From PHAA01 sp022706565 (lineage in GTDB: Bacteria > Bacillota > Syntrophomonadia > Syntrophomonadales > Syntrophomonadaceae): a DNA stretch of 64,000 nt. Both the position numbers and the translations under genes were made by a program. The notes below the pieces were generated by a model, which did no database searches, was not told the origin of the DNA, and saw only the letters and a list, made by a program, of their open reading frames with translations. Shown here piece by piece: positions 15,129 through 24,429 of the stretch; the stretch's first letter is position 1; each line of letters opens with the position of its first letter. The stretch is from positions 496,001-560,000 of the forward strand of contig JAXGLD010000002.1 of assembly GCA_040769385.1 (NCBI GenBank), written 5' to 3'.

Positions 15129-17735
15129 ATGGTGACTGAAAAAGGCCGGTTTTGCCACTTGATCGATACTCATTGCCTTAATCCCGATAAGGCCGCTTTG
15201 ATTATGCACAGCGGCGAGTTCCTGACTTACGGGGAACTTATCGGACTTCGCAATCAGGTTCAAACCACTCTTATGGATTGGGCCCGGCCTTGGGAAAGGG
15301 TAGCCGTCATCACCCGCAACGGCCTGCTCTGCATGCCCCTGCTTCTAGGCATCATGGAAAGCGCCATCTGTGCACCCCTGGACCCAACTCTGAACAGCGA
15401 ACAGTACTTAAGCCAGCTAGAATTGCTTAGGATCGACTGGGTGCTGTGCGACGGGGATCTAAGTCCCGTCATGGAAGCCGCCCTCGATTTACACCTGGGT
15501 ATCATCACCCTGCAAGGACGGAGAATACAGGGTTTGGAAACCCTGGAACTCAATCAGCTGCGGGAGCCGGACTGGCGGCGGGATCAAGGTGATACCAGAC
15601 CCGCCTTCATTTTTACGACCTCCGGGACCACCAGCAAACCAAAAGTGGTACCCATGCTATATGCCGGTCTTGCCAAGGCTATTGAGGTGGAGACTGAATT
15701 TTATGATTATACCCAGGATTCGGTTCAATTGTTAGCGGTGCAATTGTTCCGTAATCCTGCCATCCAAGTTATACTCAGGGTTCTCATAAGAAATGGCTGC
15801 ATCATATATACCGATGGAGTTAATCCTAAACGGATAGCTGACTGCCTGCAGCGTTTCCGCATCACCCACATGAATCTGCAGCCCGCCGGTTTGTTTGCCT
15901 TGTTACGGTACTGCCAGCAGAGTTCTTATGTCTATCCGTACCAGCACAGTCTCTATCTAATCGTGGTGGGTGCTCCGATGCCCGTCCAACTGCGGGAGGA
16001 AATAGAAAAGCTCTTCCACGCCAATCTGATTGATCATTACGCGATGACCGAAGTGGGCTTGATTACCAGCCCTCATAAAGCTCCCAAGGGTTACAAGCCG
16101 GGCTCGGTGGGTTGCTCCTTTTTCAAACAGATCCGTCTGGAGGGGGGTGAAGTGCTGGTCAGGGATTTTGGCATGTTTGCCGGCTATGACGATCCTGAGG
16201 ACAATCGGGACAGTTTCCTGGACGATTGGTTCAGAACCGGCGATATCGCACATATCGACGATGACGGTTACTTATTCCTTCAAGGCCGGGTGAGAGAGAT
16301 GATCAACCGCGGGGGGGAAAAGGTCTCCCCATATGAAGTCGAGGCCGCTCTGTTGGAATTGGACTGCATCAAAGAAGCAGCCGTTTTCCCCTATCCCAAT
16401 AGACAGGGATCGGATGACATCGGGGCGGCAGTTGTTCCCAAACCCGGGACGACGGTGGACTTAAGACAAATCAGGTCAGCCCTGAGAAGCAAGATCAAAC
16501 CCTATAAACTTCCCACCCTTCTCTACATTACGGCTGATATGCCCACCAGTTCAGCCCACAAGGTGCAGCGCAACCTTCTCTATCAGCAGCTGCAGGAACT
16601 GGGCTTGATGCCTCAAACCCTGAAAAAAGCTTTCCAGGATGATGAGGGTGACCTAACCTCTACCCAGGCGGCCCTACGGGAGTTGTGGCAGTGTGTTCTG
16701 GATCAGCCTTATGTCGGCCTGGATGACGATTTCTTCGATCTGGGAGGGGATTCGCTCAGCGCAGCTGAACTTCTCTCTGCCATAGAGACCCGCCTCGGAT
16801 GCATATTGCCAGTAAATGACTTCTTCCAGCAATCCACTATCCGAGAACTGGCCAAGTTGGTCGATGCCACCCCCGGAATCGGGTCTTACAAGCATTTGGC
16901 CCCTATCCGCCAGCAAGGCTGCAAGACCCCTCTAATTCTGGTCCATGATGTACATGGGGATATTGTCACCTATCACCATCTGGCTGCCCATATCGATCCG
17001 GAACGACCGGTGTACGGGCTAAATTTTAATTTTGCCCGGGAAGCCTGGAATACCTCCACCACGTTGGCGGACATTGGCGCGGTTTACGCTGAGGAGGTAC
17101 AGCGTCTATTTCCCGCTGGTCCATACTACCTGGGTGGTTTGAGCATCGGAGGTGCCATCGCCTTGGAAATGGGTCGCCAACTGGAGAGGCAGGCTCAATC
17201 GGCCGTGGTCATAATGTTGGATACTTTTTCGCAGCCTTATGTCCATAAAAGTCACAAAACAACCGCGCACATGCGCGGTCTGCTCCGTTACAGTGTCAAT
17301 ACTATCCGCCAGACTCCGGCAACCGAGGTCCCCCGCCTGGTGTGTAGTAAACTGGCCCCGGCCCGCCAGGTACTTAAGAATGTTCTCCAAATCCCTTTAT
17401 TTGACCGGCAGCCCCAGACGCTCGATGTGGAACTGAGTAACCCTACCCGGCCGGAACTACAGAAGAACAAAATGCTGCTGAGCCATCTTTATCAAACCTA
17501 CCAGCCAGAATACTATAACGGTCAGATATACTATTTCAAGGCCGCCCGCCGTTCCGACGATCTGCATTACTGGCGCTCCCGGGCCCGGGAATTCGTTGTG
17601 ATCGAAAAACACTGCGCCCATACCGATTTCGTAGAACCAGCACACGCCGTGGATACCGCCCGGGTCATCAACTCCATCCTGGACCGGCACGATACGACAG
17701 CCGTTGGCGGCTCCGCCTGGATGGAGAGGAGATGA
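15129..17735 (+). CDS. NRPS-like adenylation-carrier-thioesterase protein (A-T-TE)
   Basis: An 868-residue three-domain protein. The adenylation domain (about 1-500) shows TTSGTTSKPK (about 161), DHYAMTEVG, WFRTGDIAHIDDDGYLF and GRVREMINRGGEKVSPYEVE, with a Lys in the A10 region (SSAHKVQR). The carrier domain has DLGGDSL with the pantetheine Ser about 541. The thioesterase has GLSIGG (Ser about 671), Asp in LDTF and His in HCAHTD (about 832). It should activate an acid, load it on its own carrier and release or transfer it. There is no condensation domain, so it is not a peptide assembly line by itself. ATG 15129 follows AGGAGG. Confidence 0.88.
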   Translation: MVTEKGRFCHLIDTHCLNPDKAALIMHSGEFLTYGELIGLRNQVQTTLMDWARPWERVAVITRNGLLCMPLLLGIMESAICAPLDPTLNSEQYLSQLELLRIDWVLCDGDLSPVMEAALDLHLGIITLQGRRIQGLETLELNQLREPDWRRDQGDTRPAFIFTTSGTTSKPKVVPMLYAGLAKAIEVETEFYDYTQDSVQLLAVQLFRNPAIQVILRVLIRNGCIIYTDGVNPKRIADCLQRFRITHMNLQPAGLFALLRYCQQSSYVYPYQHSLYLIVVGAPMPVQLREEIEKLFHANLIDHYAMTEVGLITSPHKAPKGYKPGSVGCSFFKQIRLEGGEVLVRDFGMFAGYDDPEDNRDSFLDDWFRTGDIAHIDDDGYLFLQGRVREMINRGGEKVSPYEVEAALLELDCIKEAAVFPYPNRQGSDDIGAAVVPKPGTTVDLRQIRSALRSKIKPYKLPTLLYITADMPTSSAHKVQRNLLYQQLQELGLMPQTLKKAFQDDEGDLTSTQAALRELWQCVLDQPYVGLDDDFFDLGGDSLSAAELLSAIETRLGCILPVNDFFQQSTIRELAKLVDATPGIGSYKHLAPIRQQGCKTPLILVHDVHGDIVTYHHLAAHIDPERPVYGLNFNFAREAWNTSTTLADIGAVYAEEVQRLFPAGPYYLGGLSIGGAIALEMGRQLERQAQSAVVIMLDTFSQPYVHKSHKTTAHMRGLLRYSVNTIRQTPATEVPRLVCSKLAPARQVLKNVLQIPLFDRQPQTLDVELSNPTRPELQKNKMLLSHLYQTYQPEYYNGQIYYFKAARRSDDLHYWRSRAREFVVIEKHCAHTDFVEPAHAVDTARVINSILDRHDTTAVGGSAWMERR

Positions 17736-17738
17736 GCA

Positions 17739-19151
17739 ATGAATTCAAAGGCGCCCAACTATAAGAAATTGATCGGGGGGTTGGCTGGGGTGATCCTGGC
17801 TATCGTGATCGCCCGCTCTGCTCCCCCAGAACCCCTCAATGTGAATTCCATGATATTTTTGGGCACCTTTGCCTGCGCCGTGCTGTGGTGGCTGGTGGAA
17901 CTAATACCTGATTATGCCACCTGTCTGCTAATGTGTACTTCCTGGGCGATCTTGAAGGTGGTGCCTTTTAGCACCGCTTTTGCCGCATTTGGCGGCGAGA
18001 CCTTTTGGTTGTTGGTCGGTGCGCTGGGTATGGGGCTGGGTGTAGCCGAGTCTGGTCTACTGGACCGGGTGGCCCTCAAGATAATGAGCTTCTTCCCGGC
18101 CGGTTTCAAAGGCATGATGACCGCCATGTATGTGGTCGGCGCAGTGATCAACCCGCTTATCCCCAGTGTTACTGCCAAGGTTTCCATCTCCGCCCCCTTT
18201 GCCAAAGCTATCGGCGACAAGCTGGGATTTGCGAATGAAAGCGAAGGTATGGGCGGCCTCTTCGCGGCCACTTTTATGTCTGCCGGAGTTCTCTACCCTA
18301 TTTTCCTCAGCGCTTCATTATTCAATTATGTCCTGGTAGGGCTGATGCCCAAAGAAGTGGCCCCAGCAATCACCTGGATGTCATGGCTGGGGGTAAGCTG
18401 GGTGTGGGGACTGGTGGTTCTGGTGCTGGGTTATATTGCCGTGCAGATCTTGTACAGACCGAAGGAACCCCCTCGGACCACGGATCCCGGATTCATCGCG
18501 GCCGAGCTGGCCAGATTGGGTGCACTGAGTAGAAAAGAGAAGATCGTGGCCGCCATACTGGCGGTCTCACTGGGTATGTGGATCACAGAGCGTCTACACG
18601 GCATTTCCGCAGCTCAAGTAGCTGTCGTGGCGTTAGTACTGATGCTGGGCACTAATATTTTTGACCGGGCCACGTTTAGGTCCAAGATAGGCTGGGATTC
18701 CATCTGCTTCATCGGCGGCATCCTAAACCTGGCGGCTCTCTTCCCGATTCTCAAGATAGATCGGTGGGTTGGAACTGCCGTCGGTCCCTATCTGCAGCCC
18801 TTGATGGACAACTTCTGTCTGTTTATTGTGGCCCTCTGCCTGTTGCTTTTCGTGATCCGTTTCTTGTTGGTGTCGCAGGCTGCTACGTTGACTATATTTA
18901 TCGTCCTGCTGGCACCGTTGGCCACCGCCATGAATATTCATCCCCTTATCCCGGCCTTCGTGGTATTGACTGCCATAAACCTCTGGAATGCCCCTTACCA
19001 GAATACCACCTTTCTGGCGGCCATCTATGCCGCCGGGGGGATGGTCCGGCATTCCCAAACTATTAAAATGTCATTGGCCTATGCCGCCATCAACATCCTG
19101 GCTCTGCTGTCGTCGATACCTCTGTGGAGAGCGATTGGTATGCTGCCCTGA
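17739..19151 (+). CDS. DASS/SLC13-family anion:sodium symporter
   Basis: A 470-residue membrane protein with about 11-12 spans. The DASS family is recognised from WWLVELIPDYATCLL, GGETFWLLVGALGMGLGVAESGL, the hairpin region with INPLIPSVTAK and the C-terminal LTAINLWNAPYQNTTF. These transporters move di- or tricarboxylates or sulfate with sodium. The SNT-type substrate motifs are altered (PSVTAK, YQNTTF), so the substrate cannot be named. It begins 3 bp after the A-T-TE stop with GGAGAGGAG before ATG, so it is cotranscribed; it may import a precursor or export a product of that locus. Confidence 0.85.
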   Translation: MNSKAPNYKKLIGGLAGVILAIVIARSAPPEPLNVNSMIFLGTFACAVLWWLVELIPDYATCLLMCTSWAILKVVPFSTAFAAFGGETFWLLVGALGMGLGVAESGLLDRVALKIMSFFPAGFKGMMTAMYVVGAVINPLIPSVTAKVSISAPFAKAIGDKLGFANESEGMGGLFAATFMSAGVLYPIFLSASLFNYVLVGLMPKEVAPAITWMSWLGVSWVWGLVVLVLGYIAVQILYRPKEPPRTTDPGFIAAELARLGALSRKEKIVAAILAVSLGMWITERLHGISAAQVAVVALVLMLGTNIFDRATFRSKIGWDSICFIGGILNLAALFPILKIDRWVGTAVGPYLQPLMDNFCLFIVALCLLLFVIRFLLVSQAATLTIFIVLLAPLATAMNIHPLIPAFVVLTAINLWNAPYQNTTFLAAIYAAGGMVRHSQTIKMSLAYAAINILALLSSIPLWRAIGMLP

Positions 19152-19200
19152 CAATTTTCCCCTCTGGACCGGATGCGGTCAACACAACCCCAAATAACTA

Positions 19201-19232
19201 TACCCGCCCGAGAGCGGGTATGCATGCTTTTT
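19201..19232 (+). terminator. Terminator after the GT2/A-T-TE/DASS operon
   Basis: Stem TACCCGC (19201-19207) with GCGGGTA (19214-19220), 6-base loop, then TGCATGCTTTTTC. Placed 50 bp after the transporter stop. Confidence 0.65.
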
Positions 19233-19275
19233 CACCTAAGCTTAATTCGGCCATCTCTTTGTTTTAATAGGGTTA

Positions 19276-19335
19276 GGTGCGGTTTATTCACCGCGATTTC
19301 GGATTCCATCAGAAATCAGACCACCCAACCGCACC
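19276..19335. repeat. Nested inverted repeat before CAP gene 3' end
   Basis: Outer arms GGTGCGGTT (19276-19284) and AACCGCACC (19327-19335), with inner arms GATTTC and GAAATC. It lies just past the stop of the minus-strand CAP gene and could end or protect its mRNA, but there is no clear U-run. Confidence 0.45.
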
Positions 19336-19344
19336 CCGCCTATA

Positions 19345-20076
19345 TCAATTAGTGAACCACTGGGTGACATAGAGGTCTTTGCCCTGCTGATAGAATCCCA
19401 GTCCCACCTTGCGGTAGGAATCATCGAGGATGTTGTCCCGGTGACCAGGCGAATTCATGAAAGCGGTGTGGGCAGCTGAAACGGTTCGGTTGCGGGCAAT
19501 GTTCTCAGCTGCCGCCCGGTAAGTAATACCCAGGCTCTTCATCATCTGAAAGGGACTACCGTAAGTAGGCGAGGTATGGCTGAAATAACTGTTGATGCCC
19601 ATGTCCTTGGATTTAAGATAGGCCCCGTTGGACAAACGGCTGTCCAGAACCAAGGCGGCCAGACCTTGCTGAGCCCGCTCGGCATTTATCAGTTTGAGCA
19701 TCTCGCTGGCCATGGCCGGGGAGTTCTTGGGTTCGCTTCCGCGGCTGGGGCTGGGAGTCGCTGGGGCAGGTGTTTGAACTCCACTCGAACTTGACCGGCT
19801 CACATTGGTTTTGGCAGGCTGCTTCTGGGGCACCGGGGCGGGTTGCGGAGCTGGCTTTGGTTCCGGCTGGGGAGCCGGGGAAACATCCGGGGTCTCTGTA
19901 ATTTCGGCTGGCGCCGGAGCAGCTTCGGGGGCTGAAACCGATTGGGCCGGTGTATTGTCGTTGACGATTACCGGGGCGGGATCAGAAACCGGGGTGGGAT
20001 TAAAAACGGGGAGAGTATGTACACAGATAAATCCTAGCCATACCGCCATTCCGGCGGTGATTAGTCTCTTTACCAT
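19345..20076 (-). CDS. Secreted CAP/SCP-domain protein (YkwD-like)
   Basis: A 243-residue exported protein. It has a signal peptide or N-terminal anchor (VKRLITAGMAVWLGFICVHT), a Pro/Ala/Ser-rich linker about 30-115, and a C-terminal CAP domain about 125-243: MLKLINAERAQQGL, YFSHTSPTYGSPFQMM, AAENIAR and FMNSPGHRDNIL. Bacterial YkwD-type CAP proteins are common in spore formers and their function is not settled. AGGAGGACAAG precedes the ATG. Monocistronic between two inverted features. Confidence 0.87.
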   Translation of the reverse strand: MVKRLITAGMAVWLGFICVHTLPVFNPTPVSDPAPVIVNDNTPAQSVSAPEAAPAPAEITETPDVSPAPQPEPKPAPQPAPVPQKQPAKTNVSRSSSSGVQTPAPATPSPSRGSEPKNSPAMASEMLKLINAERAQQGLAALVLDSRLSNGAYLKSKDMGINSYFSHTSPTYGSPFQMMKSLGITYRAAAENIARNRTVSAAHTAFMNSPGHRDNILDDSYRKVGLGFYQQGKDLYVTQWFTN

Positions 20077-20182
20077 CTTGTCCTCCTGATTGGCCTATAT
20101 TCTGGTTATTTCAAATAATATTAGCATTAATCTACAATCCCGCCAACCTTTTTCGATCCTGACCTGATTAAACCCGGAACGA

Positions 20183-21517
20183 CTACCTCAGATCAAAACC
20201 GGCCCTTTGGCCCACCCGCAGCCATGCCTGCTGCGATCCGGCAAGCACCTCCTCTTCGTTTATGGTCAAGTTCCGATCAGCCTGCATCAGTACCCGGCCA
20301 TCAACCATAGTGCAATAGACATCGGCAGCCTGAACCTGGTAGACTAGCTGGGCGTATACATTGGCGGCCCGGTCGGGCCAATTATGCCAGCGGCTCAAAT
20401 CAACAAGTACCAGGTCGGCCTTTTTGCCCACCTCCAGGCTGCCGATTTCCTGCTCCAACCCCATGGCCCGGGCGCCATTCAGGGTGGCCATCTCGAACAC
20501 CTGGTTGGCCCGCATGGCAGTAGGCCCGCAGCGCGGTTTGTGCAGCAATGCCGCCAGGCGCATCTCCATGAACATATTGAGGTTATTGTTACAAGGGGCC
20601 CCGTCGGCCCCAAGGCCGACCCTGGCACCTTGGCCCATGAGTTCCGGGATTGGCGCGATGCCGGAGGCCAGCTTGAGGTTGCTGGAAGGACAGTGAGCCA
20701 CGTTGACCCCTCGCGCCGCCAGGATCCCTTTCTCCTCATCATCGACATGGATGCAATGGGCCAGCACCAGGTGTGGACTGCAGTAGCCGAGCCGGTCCAG
20801 GTAAATGATGTTGCGGTGGCCCCGCTGTTCTTCCACTAGCGCTATTTCAGAATAGTTTTCCGAGGCGTGGGTGTGGATGGGAACCCCGTATTGCTGTGCC
20901 AAAGCGGCTACGCCCAGCAGCAGTTCTTCGCTGCAGGAAGGAACAAAGCGGGGACAGAACGCGTAATGCAGCCGTCCCCCGGCCGACCCGTCCCATTTTT
21001 TGAGCAGTTCCAGGCTCTCCGCCAAAGATGCTTCGGTCTCTTCATAGAGGGGCGAATCGGGATTCAGGCGGTTATCGATCATGCACTTGCCGCCCAGGTA
21101 ACGGATGCCCGCTTCTTCCACCGCTTTGAATATGGAACCGGTATGTTTCAGGGTGCCCATATCCACTATCGATGTAGTTCCGCCCCGCAGCAACTCCCCG
21201 CAACCCAGCAGGGCTGAATAATAGAGGGACTCCTCGTCATGAGCAGCCTCCAATGGCATTATCCGCTGGTTAAGCCAGTCCAAGAGCTCCAGGTCGTCAC
21301 CCATCCCCCGGAAAAGGGTCTGGCACAGGTGGGTATGAGTCTGAATCAATCCCGGGATGACCAGCATACCGCTGGCGTCGATGATTTTATCGCCTTCCTC
21401 CCCGGCCCAGGCGCCCACTGCGGCGATGCGGTCTCCGACCACCGCCAGGTCACCCTCCACAACCTCCCGCTGCGGATTCATGGTGACAATGGTGCCACCC
21501 CTTATCACAATAGCCAT
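20183..21517 (-). CDS. Amidohydrolase, MTA/SAH deaminase-like
   Basis: A 444-residue metal-dependent amidohydrolase. HTHLCQTLFRGMGDD gives the HxH motif, followed by HTHASENYSE, LAHCIHVDDEE and GLGADGAPCNNNLNMFMEMR. The last resembles the metal-Asp region of 5'-methylthioadenosine/S-adenosylhomocysteine deaminases, which convert these to the inosyl forms. Other deaminases of the same clan (guanine, isoxanthopterin) remain possible. ATG 21517 follows GAGGAGG; an ATG 57 bp upstream has no site. Divergent from tRNA-Leu, with a peptide-type ABC transporter beyond it. Confidence 0.82.
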   Translation of the reverse strand: MAIVIRGGTIVTMNPQREVVEGDLAVVGDRIAAVGAWAGEEGDKIIDASGMLVIPGLIQTHTHLCQTLFRGMGDDLELLDWLNQRIMPLEAAHDEESLYYSALLGCGELLRGGTTSIVDMGTLKHTGSIFKAVEEAGIRYLGGKCMIDNRLNPDSPLYEETEASLAESLELLKKWDGSAGGRLHYAFCPRFVPSCSEELLLGVAALAQQYGVPIHTHASENYSEIALVEEQRGHRNIIYLDRLGYCSPHLVLAHCIHVDDEEKGILAARGVNVAHCPSSNLKLASGIAPIPELMGQGARVGLGADGAPCNNNLNMFMEMRLAALLHKPRCGPTAMRANQVFEMATLNGARAMGLEQEIGSLEVGKKADLVLVDLSRWHNWPDRAANVYAQLVYQVQAADVYCTMVDGRVLMQADRNLTINEEEVLAGSQQAWLRVGQRAGFDLR

Positions 21518-21614
21518 CGAACGACCTCCTCTCCAAGCTCTTGCCCGTTCTCCAAGATCCGGGATAATATTCATGCCGGTCCGGGATTAGCCAGGCGGGC
21601 TCGGCCATTTCCGG

Positions 21615-21643
21615 TTGAAATAATAAATCCGTCAGTATATAAT
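21615..21643 (+). promoter_or_regulatory. Promoter of tRNA-Leu
   Basis: TTGAAA (21615-21620) and TATAAT (21638-21643) are exactly 17 bp apart, 23 bp upstream of the tRNA 5' end. Confidence 0.75.
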
Positions 21644-21665
21644 ACTCTTTGTATCATCTGAAAAT

Positions 21666-21750
21666 GCGGATGTGGTGGAACTGGCAGACACGCTGGATTT
21701 AGGTTCCAGTGGGTAATTCCGTGGGGGTTCGAGTCCCTTCATCCGCACCA
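21666..21750 (+). tRNA. tRNA-Leu(TAG)
   Basis: 85 nt with encoded CCA. The acceptor stem GCGGATG (21666-21672) pairs with CATCCGC (21740-21746). The anticodon stem CTGGA/TCCAG encloses the loop TTTAGGT, giving anticodon TAG at 21700-21702. The T loop is GGTTCGAGTCC. A long variable arm (GGGTAATTCC region) is as expected for class II tRNA-Leu. Confidence 0.95.
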
Positions 21751-21760
21751 TGGAATCTAA

Positions 21761-21788
21761 AAGAGGGTCGTAATTAACCCTCTTTTTT
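21761..21788. terminator. Bidirectional terminator, tRNA-Leu / ABC operon
   Basis: AAGAGGGT (21761-21768) with ACCCTCTT (21777-21784), followed by a T-run on plus and TTTT on minus. It serves tRNA-Leu on plus and the convergent transporter operon on minus. Confidence 0.85.
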
Positions 21789-21816
21789 CATGCTCTCTTC
21801 CGTCCCTGATGCTGCC

Positions 21817-22623
21817 TCAGCTGGCAAAGGAGCTGGCCACCAGTTTGCGAGTATATTCGTCTACCGGGGAATAAAACACCTGCTCGGCAGTGCCGGTCTC
21901 CACAATGCTGCCCCGGTTCATCACGATGATGCGGTCGGCCATATAATTGACCACCCCTATATCGTGGGATATGAATATATAGGCGATTTCATGAGCCTGC
22001 TGCAGTTCCTTGAGTAGATTCAATATCTGAGCTTGCACCGAAACATCCAGGGCGGATACCGGTTCATCACAGATGATTATCTTGGGGTGGACGATCAGGG
22101 CCCGGGCGATGGCCACCCGCTGGCATTGGCCGCCGCTCAGTTCGGAGGGGTATTTTTCGGCAGTCCCCTCTTCCAGCCCTACCTGGTCGATCATATCCTT
22201 GACCAGCTGCCGCCGTTGAGCCCGGTCCGAACAGATCTTTAAGGTCAGTAGGGGTTCTCCGATGATCTGACGTATCCGAAACTGAGGATGCATGGACCCC
22301 TTGGGGTCTTGGAAGATGAACTGGACGTTGCGGCGGTACCGCTGGTACTGGCCCTCATCCATATCCTTGAGAGCCACTCCCCGGAAACGAACCGTACCCC
22401 GGGTAGGTTCTCTTAACCCCCCCAGGATCTCCCCCAGGGTGGACTTGCCGCTGCCGGACTCACCGACGATTCCTACCGTCTCCCCGGCTTCGATGCACAG
22501 CGACACCCCGTTTACGGCTAAAAATTTCTTTTTCGGCGTACCTATTATGGCTTTTCTCTCGGTTACAAATTCCCGGCTGACATCCTCACAACAAAGGATG
22601 GGGCCGGCTGGCACTGCATTCAT
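21817..22623 (-). CDS. Oligopeptide-type ABC transporter ATPase (DppF/OppF)
   Basis: A 268-residue ATPase: Walker A GESGSGKST, signature LSGGQCQRV, Walker B IIICDEPVSALD and the switch His in YIFISHDIGV. It is the last gene of the five-gene dipeptide/nickel-type transporter operon and pairs with the DppD-like ATPase. ATG 22623 follows GAGGAGCG. It lacks the extended Cys-containing C-terminus of its partner. Confidence 0.92.
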   Translation of the reverse strand: MNAVPAGPILCCEDVSREFVTERKAIIGTPKKKFLAVNGVSLCIEAGETVGIVGESGSGKSTLGEILGGLREPTRGTVRFRGVALKDMDEGQYQRYRRNVQFIFQDPKGSMHPQFRIRQIIGEPLLTLKICSDRAQRRQLVKDMIDQVGLEEGTAEKYPSELSGGQCQRVAIARALIVHPKIIICDEPVSALDVSVQAQILNLLKELQQAHEIAYIFISHDIGVVNYMADRIIVMNRGSIVETGTAEQVFYSPVDEYTRKLVASSFAS

Positions 22624-22635
22624 CCGTCGCTCCTC

Positions 22636-23592
22636 TTACAAATCGAAATTACATCTGAAGATGTGATGCTGGTCAATAATCTGGTCCCGGACTTCCTGAT
22701 CGCAAATCTCCTGCCGGTAACTGCAGCGATCCTTGAAAACGCAGCCCGCGATGGCCTGCCGCAGGTCGGGAACATGTCCGGGGATTTCCTGGAGTTTCTC
22801 TCCCTTCTTGATATTTAGGGAGGGTATCACTTTTATCAGCATCTTGGTATAGGGATGCTTGGGGTGTTCAAACATCTCCCCCACCCCGGCTTCTTCCATC
22901 ACTTGGCCGGCATAAAGCACCAGTATCCGCTCACAGTAATGTTTTACCAAGCCCAGGTCATGGGAGATCATCAGCACTGAGGTGTTGTAATCGTTATTTA
23001 CCTGTCTGAAGAGATCCACCACCTGCTTCTGGATGGTACTGTCCAAGGCGGTTGTCGGTTCATCAGCAATGATCAAAGCCGGATTGTTCATGAGAGCCAT
23101 GGCGATGTTGACCCGCTGCCGCATGCCCCCGCTCAATTGCCAGGGATAGGAGTTGAGCAGCCTCTGGGTGTCGCGGATGCCCACTGCTGTGACCAGGCGG
23201 GTGGCTTTATCCAGGGCTTGTTCCAGAGTCCGTTTCGTGTACAGGATGTGCCCGTCGGCTATCTGGTCCTTGATCTTGATCATTGGGTGCAGATAGAATC
23301 CGGTATTCTGGGGTACATAGCCAATCCTCTCGCCTACCAGGGTTTTTATGACCTTGGGATCGGCGGTCAGGAAGTCCACCCCCAGGACCTCGAATTTATC
23401 CGCCTCCCAGCTGAGGTTCTCGGGCAGCAGGTTGATTATGGTCTTGGCGGTAAGGGTTTTGCCGCAGCCCGACTCCCCCACCACCCCTAATATTTCACCT
23501 TGTTCCATGTCCAATGACACCCGGTTGACCAGCACCCGACCACTGGCAGTCTTGATAGTCAAATTGCGGATATCGATGAGTTTCTCCACCAA
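22636..23592 (-). CDS. Oligopeptide-type ABC transporter ATPase (DppD/OppD)
   Basis: A 318-residue ATPase with Walker A GESGCGKTLTAK, signature LSGGMRQRV, Walker B LIIADEPTTALD and the C-terminal oligo_HPY region (PYTKMLIKVIPS) with a Cys set (CVFKDRCSYRQEIC) that binds an iron-sulfur cluster in some relatives. Start TTG 23592 (or GTG 3 bp later) follows AAGGAGG within the end of the permease gene; the two genes abut. Confidence 0.92.
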   Translation of the reverse strand: MVEKLIDIRNLTIKTASGRVLVNRVSLDMEQGEILGVVGESGCGKTLTAKTIINLLPENLSWEADKFEVLGVDFLTADPKVIKTLVGERIGYVPQNTGFYLHPMIKIKDQIADGHILYTKRTLEQALDKATRLVTAVGIRDTQRLLNSYPWQLSGGMRQRVNIAMALMNNPALIIADEPTTALDSTIQKQVVDLFRQVNNDYNTSVLMISHDLGLVKHYCERILVLYAGQVMEEAGVGEMFEHPKHPYTKMLIKVIPSLNIKKGEKLQEIPGHVPDLRQAIAGCVFKDRCSYRQEICDQEVRDQIIDQHHIFRCNFDL

Positions 23593-24426
23593 TTACGACC
23601 TCCTTCGTTGCAGCAGGTCATTGAGACCATCCCCCAGTAGGTTGAAGCCCAGCACGGCCATGGAAATGGCCAACCCAGGCACTATCGCCAGATAGGGATA
23701 CTGCAGAAAATGCTGGCGGGCTTCGTTCAGCATCAACCCCCAGCTGGCATTGGGAGGCTGCACCCCCAGGGCCAAAAATGACAGCGAGGTCTCAATCATG
23801 ATAGCCGACCCGATACAAGCGGTGAACTGGGTGATAAGCCGAGGCAGCAACAGGGGCAGGTAATGTTTACGCAGCAGGCGGCTGCGGGTAATGCCGTAAC
23901 TCTTGGCGGCTTTAATGAACAAGGAATTCTCGCTGTCCAGAATGAGTGAATAGACCAATCTGGCAAAGGGGGGCACCATGAAAATGCTGATGGCAACTAT
24001 CGCCCCTTCCTTGCCCTTGCCAACCGCGGCCACCATCATCATGGCCAATAGAATGCCGGGAAAAGCCATCAGGCCGTCGATGGAGCGCATGATGACTGCT
24101 GATAGAGGCCCTTTGACAATGGCGGCAATCGCCCCCAGCAGGGTGCCGACCACTGACCCTATGGCCACGGCCAGAAAGCACACCAGCAGGACACTGCGGG
24201 AGCCATAGATTATGCGGCTCATAATGTCGCGCCCAAAGTAATCCGTCCCCAGGATATAGCTGGGGTTCTCCCCAGGGGCGGTGAAACGCAGCGCCAGGTT
24301 CATGTCATTGGGGCCATGGGGCATGTAGATAAAGGAAAGCAGGCACAGCAGGACCACCAGGAAGGTCAAGACCGCCCCGCCGTATAAATGATATTTCTTT
24401 TTAACTCTAAAGCTTATATTAGCCAA
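23593..24426 (-). CDS. Oligopeptide-type ABC transporter permease (DppC)
   Basis: A 277-residue inner-membrane permease with about six spans. The N-terminal GTDYFGRDIMSRIIYGSR block and the EAA loop (IKAAKSYGITRSRLLRKHYLP) are typical of DppC. TTG start at 24426, 3 bp after the DppB stop, with AAGGTG before it. Confidence 0.92.
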   Translation of the reverse strand: MANISFRVKKKYHLYGGAVLTFLVVLLCLLSFIYMPHGPNDMNLALRFTAPGENPSYILGTDYFGRDIMSRIIYGSRSVLLVCFLAVAIGSVVGTLLGAIAAIVKGPLSAVIMRSIDGLMAFPGILLAMMMVAAVGKGKEGAIVAISIFMVPPFARLVYSLILDSENSLFIKAAKSYGITRSRLLRKHYLPLLLPRLITQFTACIGSAIMIETSLSFLALGVQPPNASWGLMLNEARQHFLQYPYLAIVPGLAISMAVLGFNLLGDGLNDLLQRRRS

Positions 24427-24429
24427 ATA

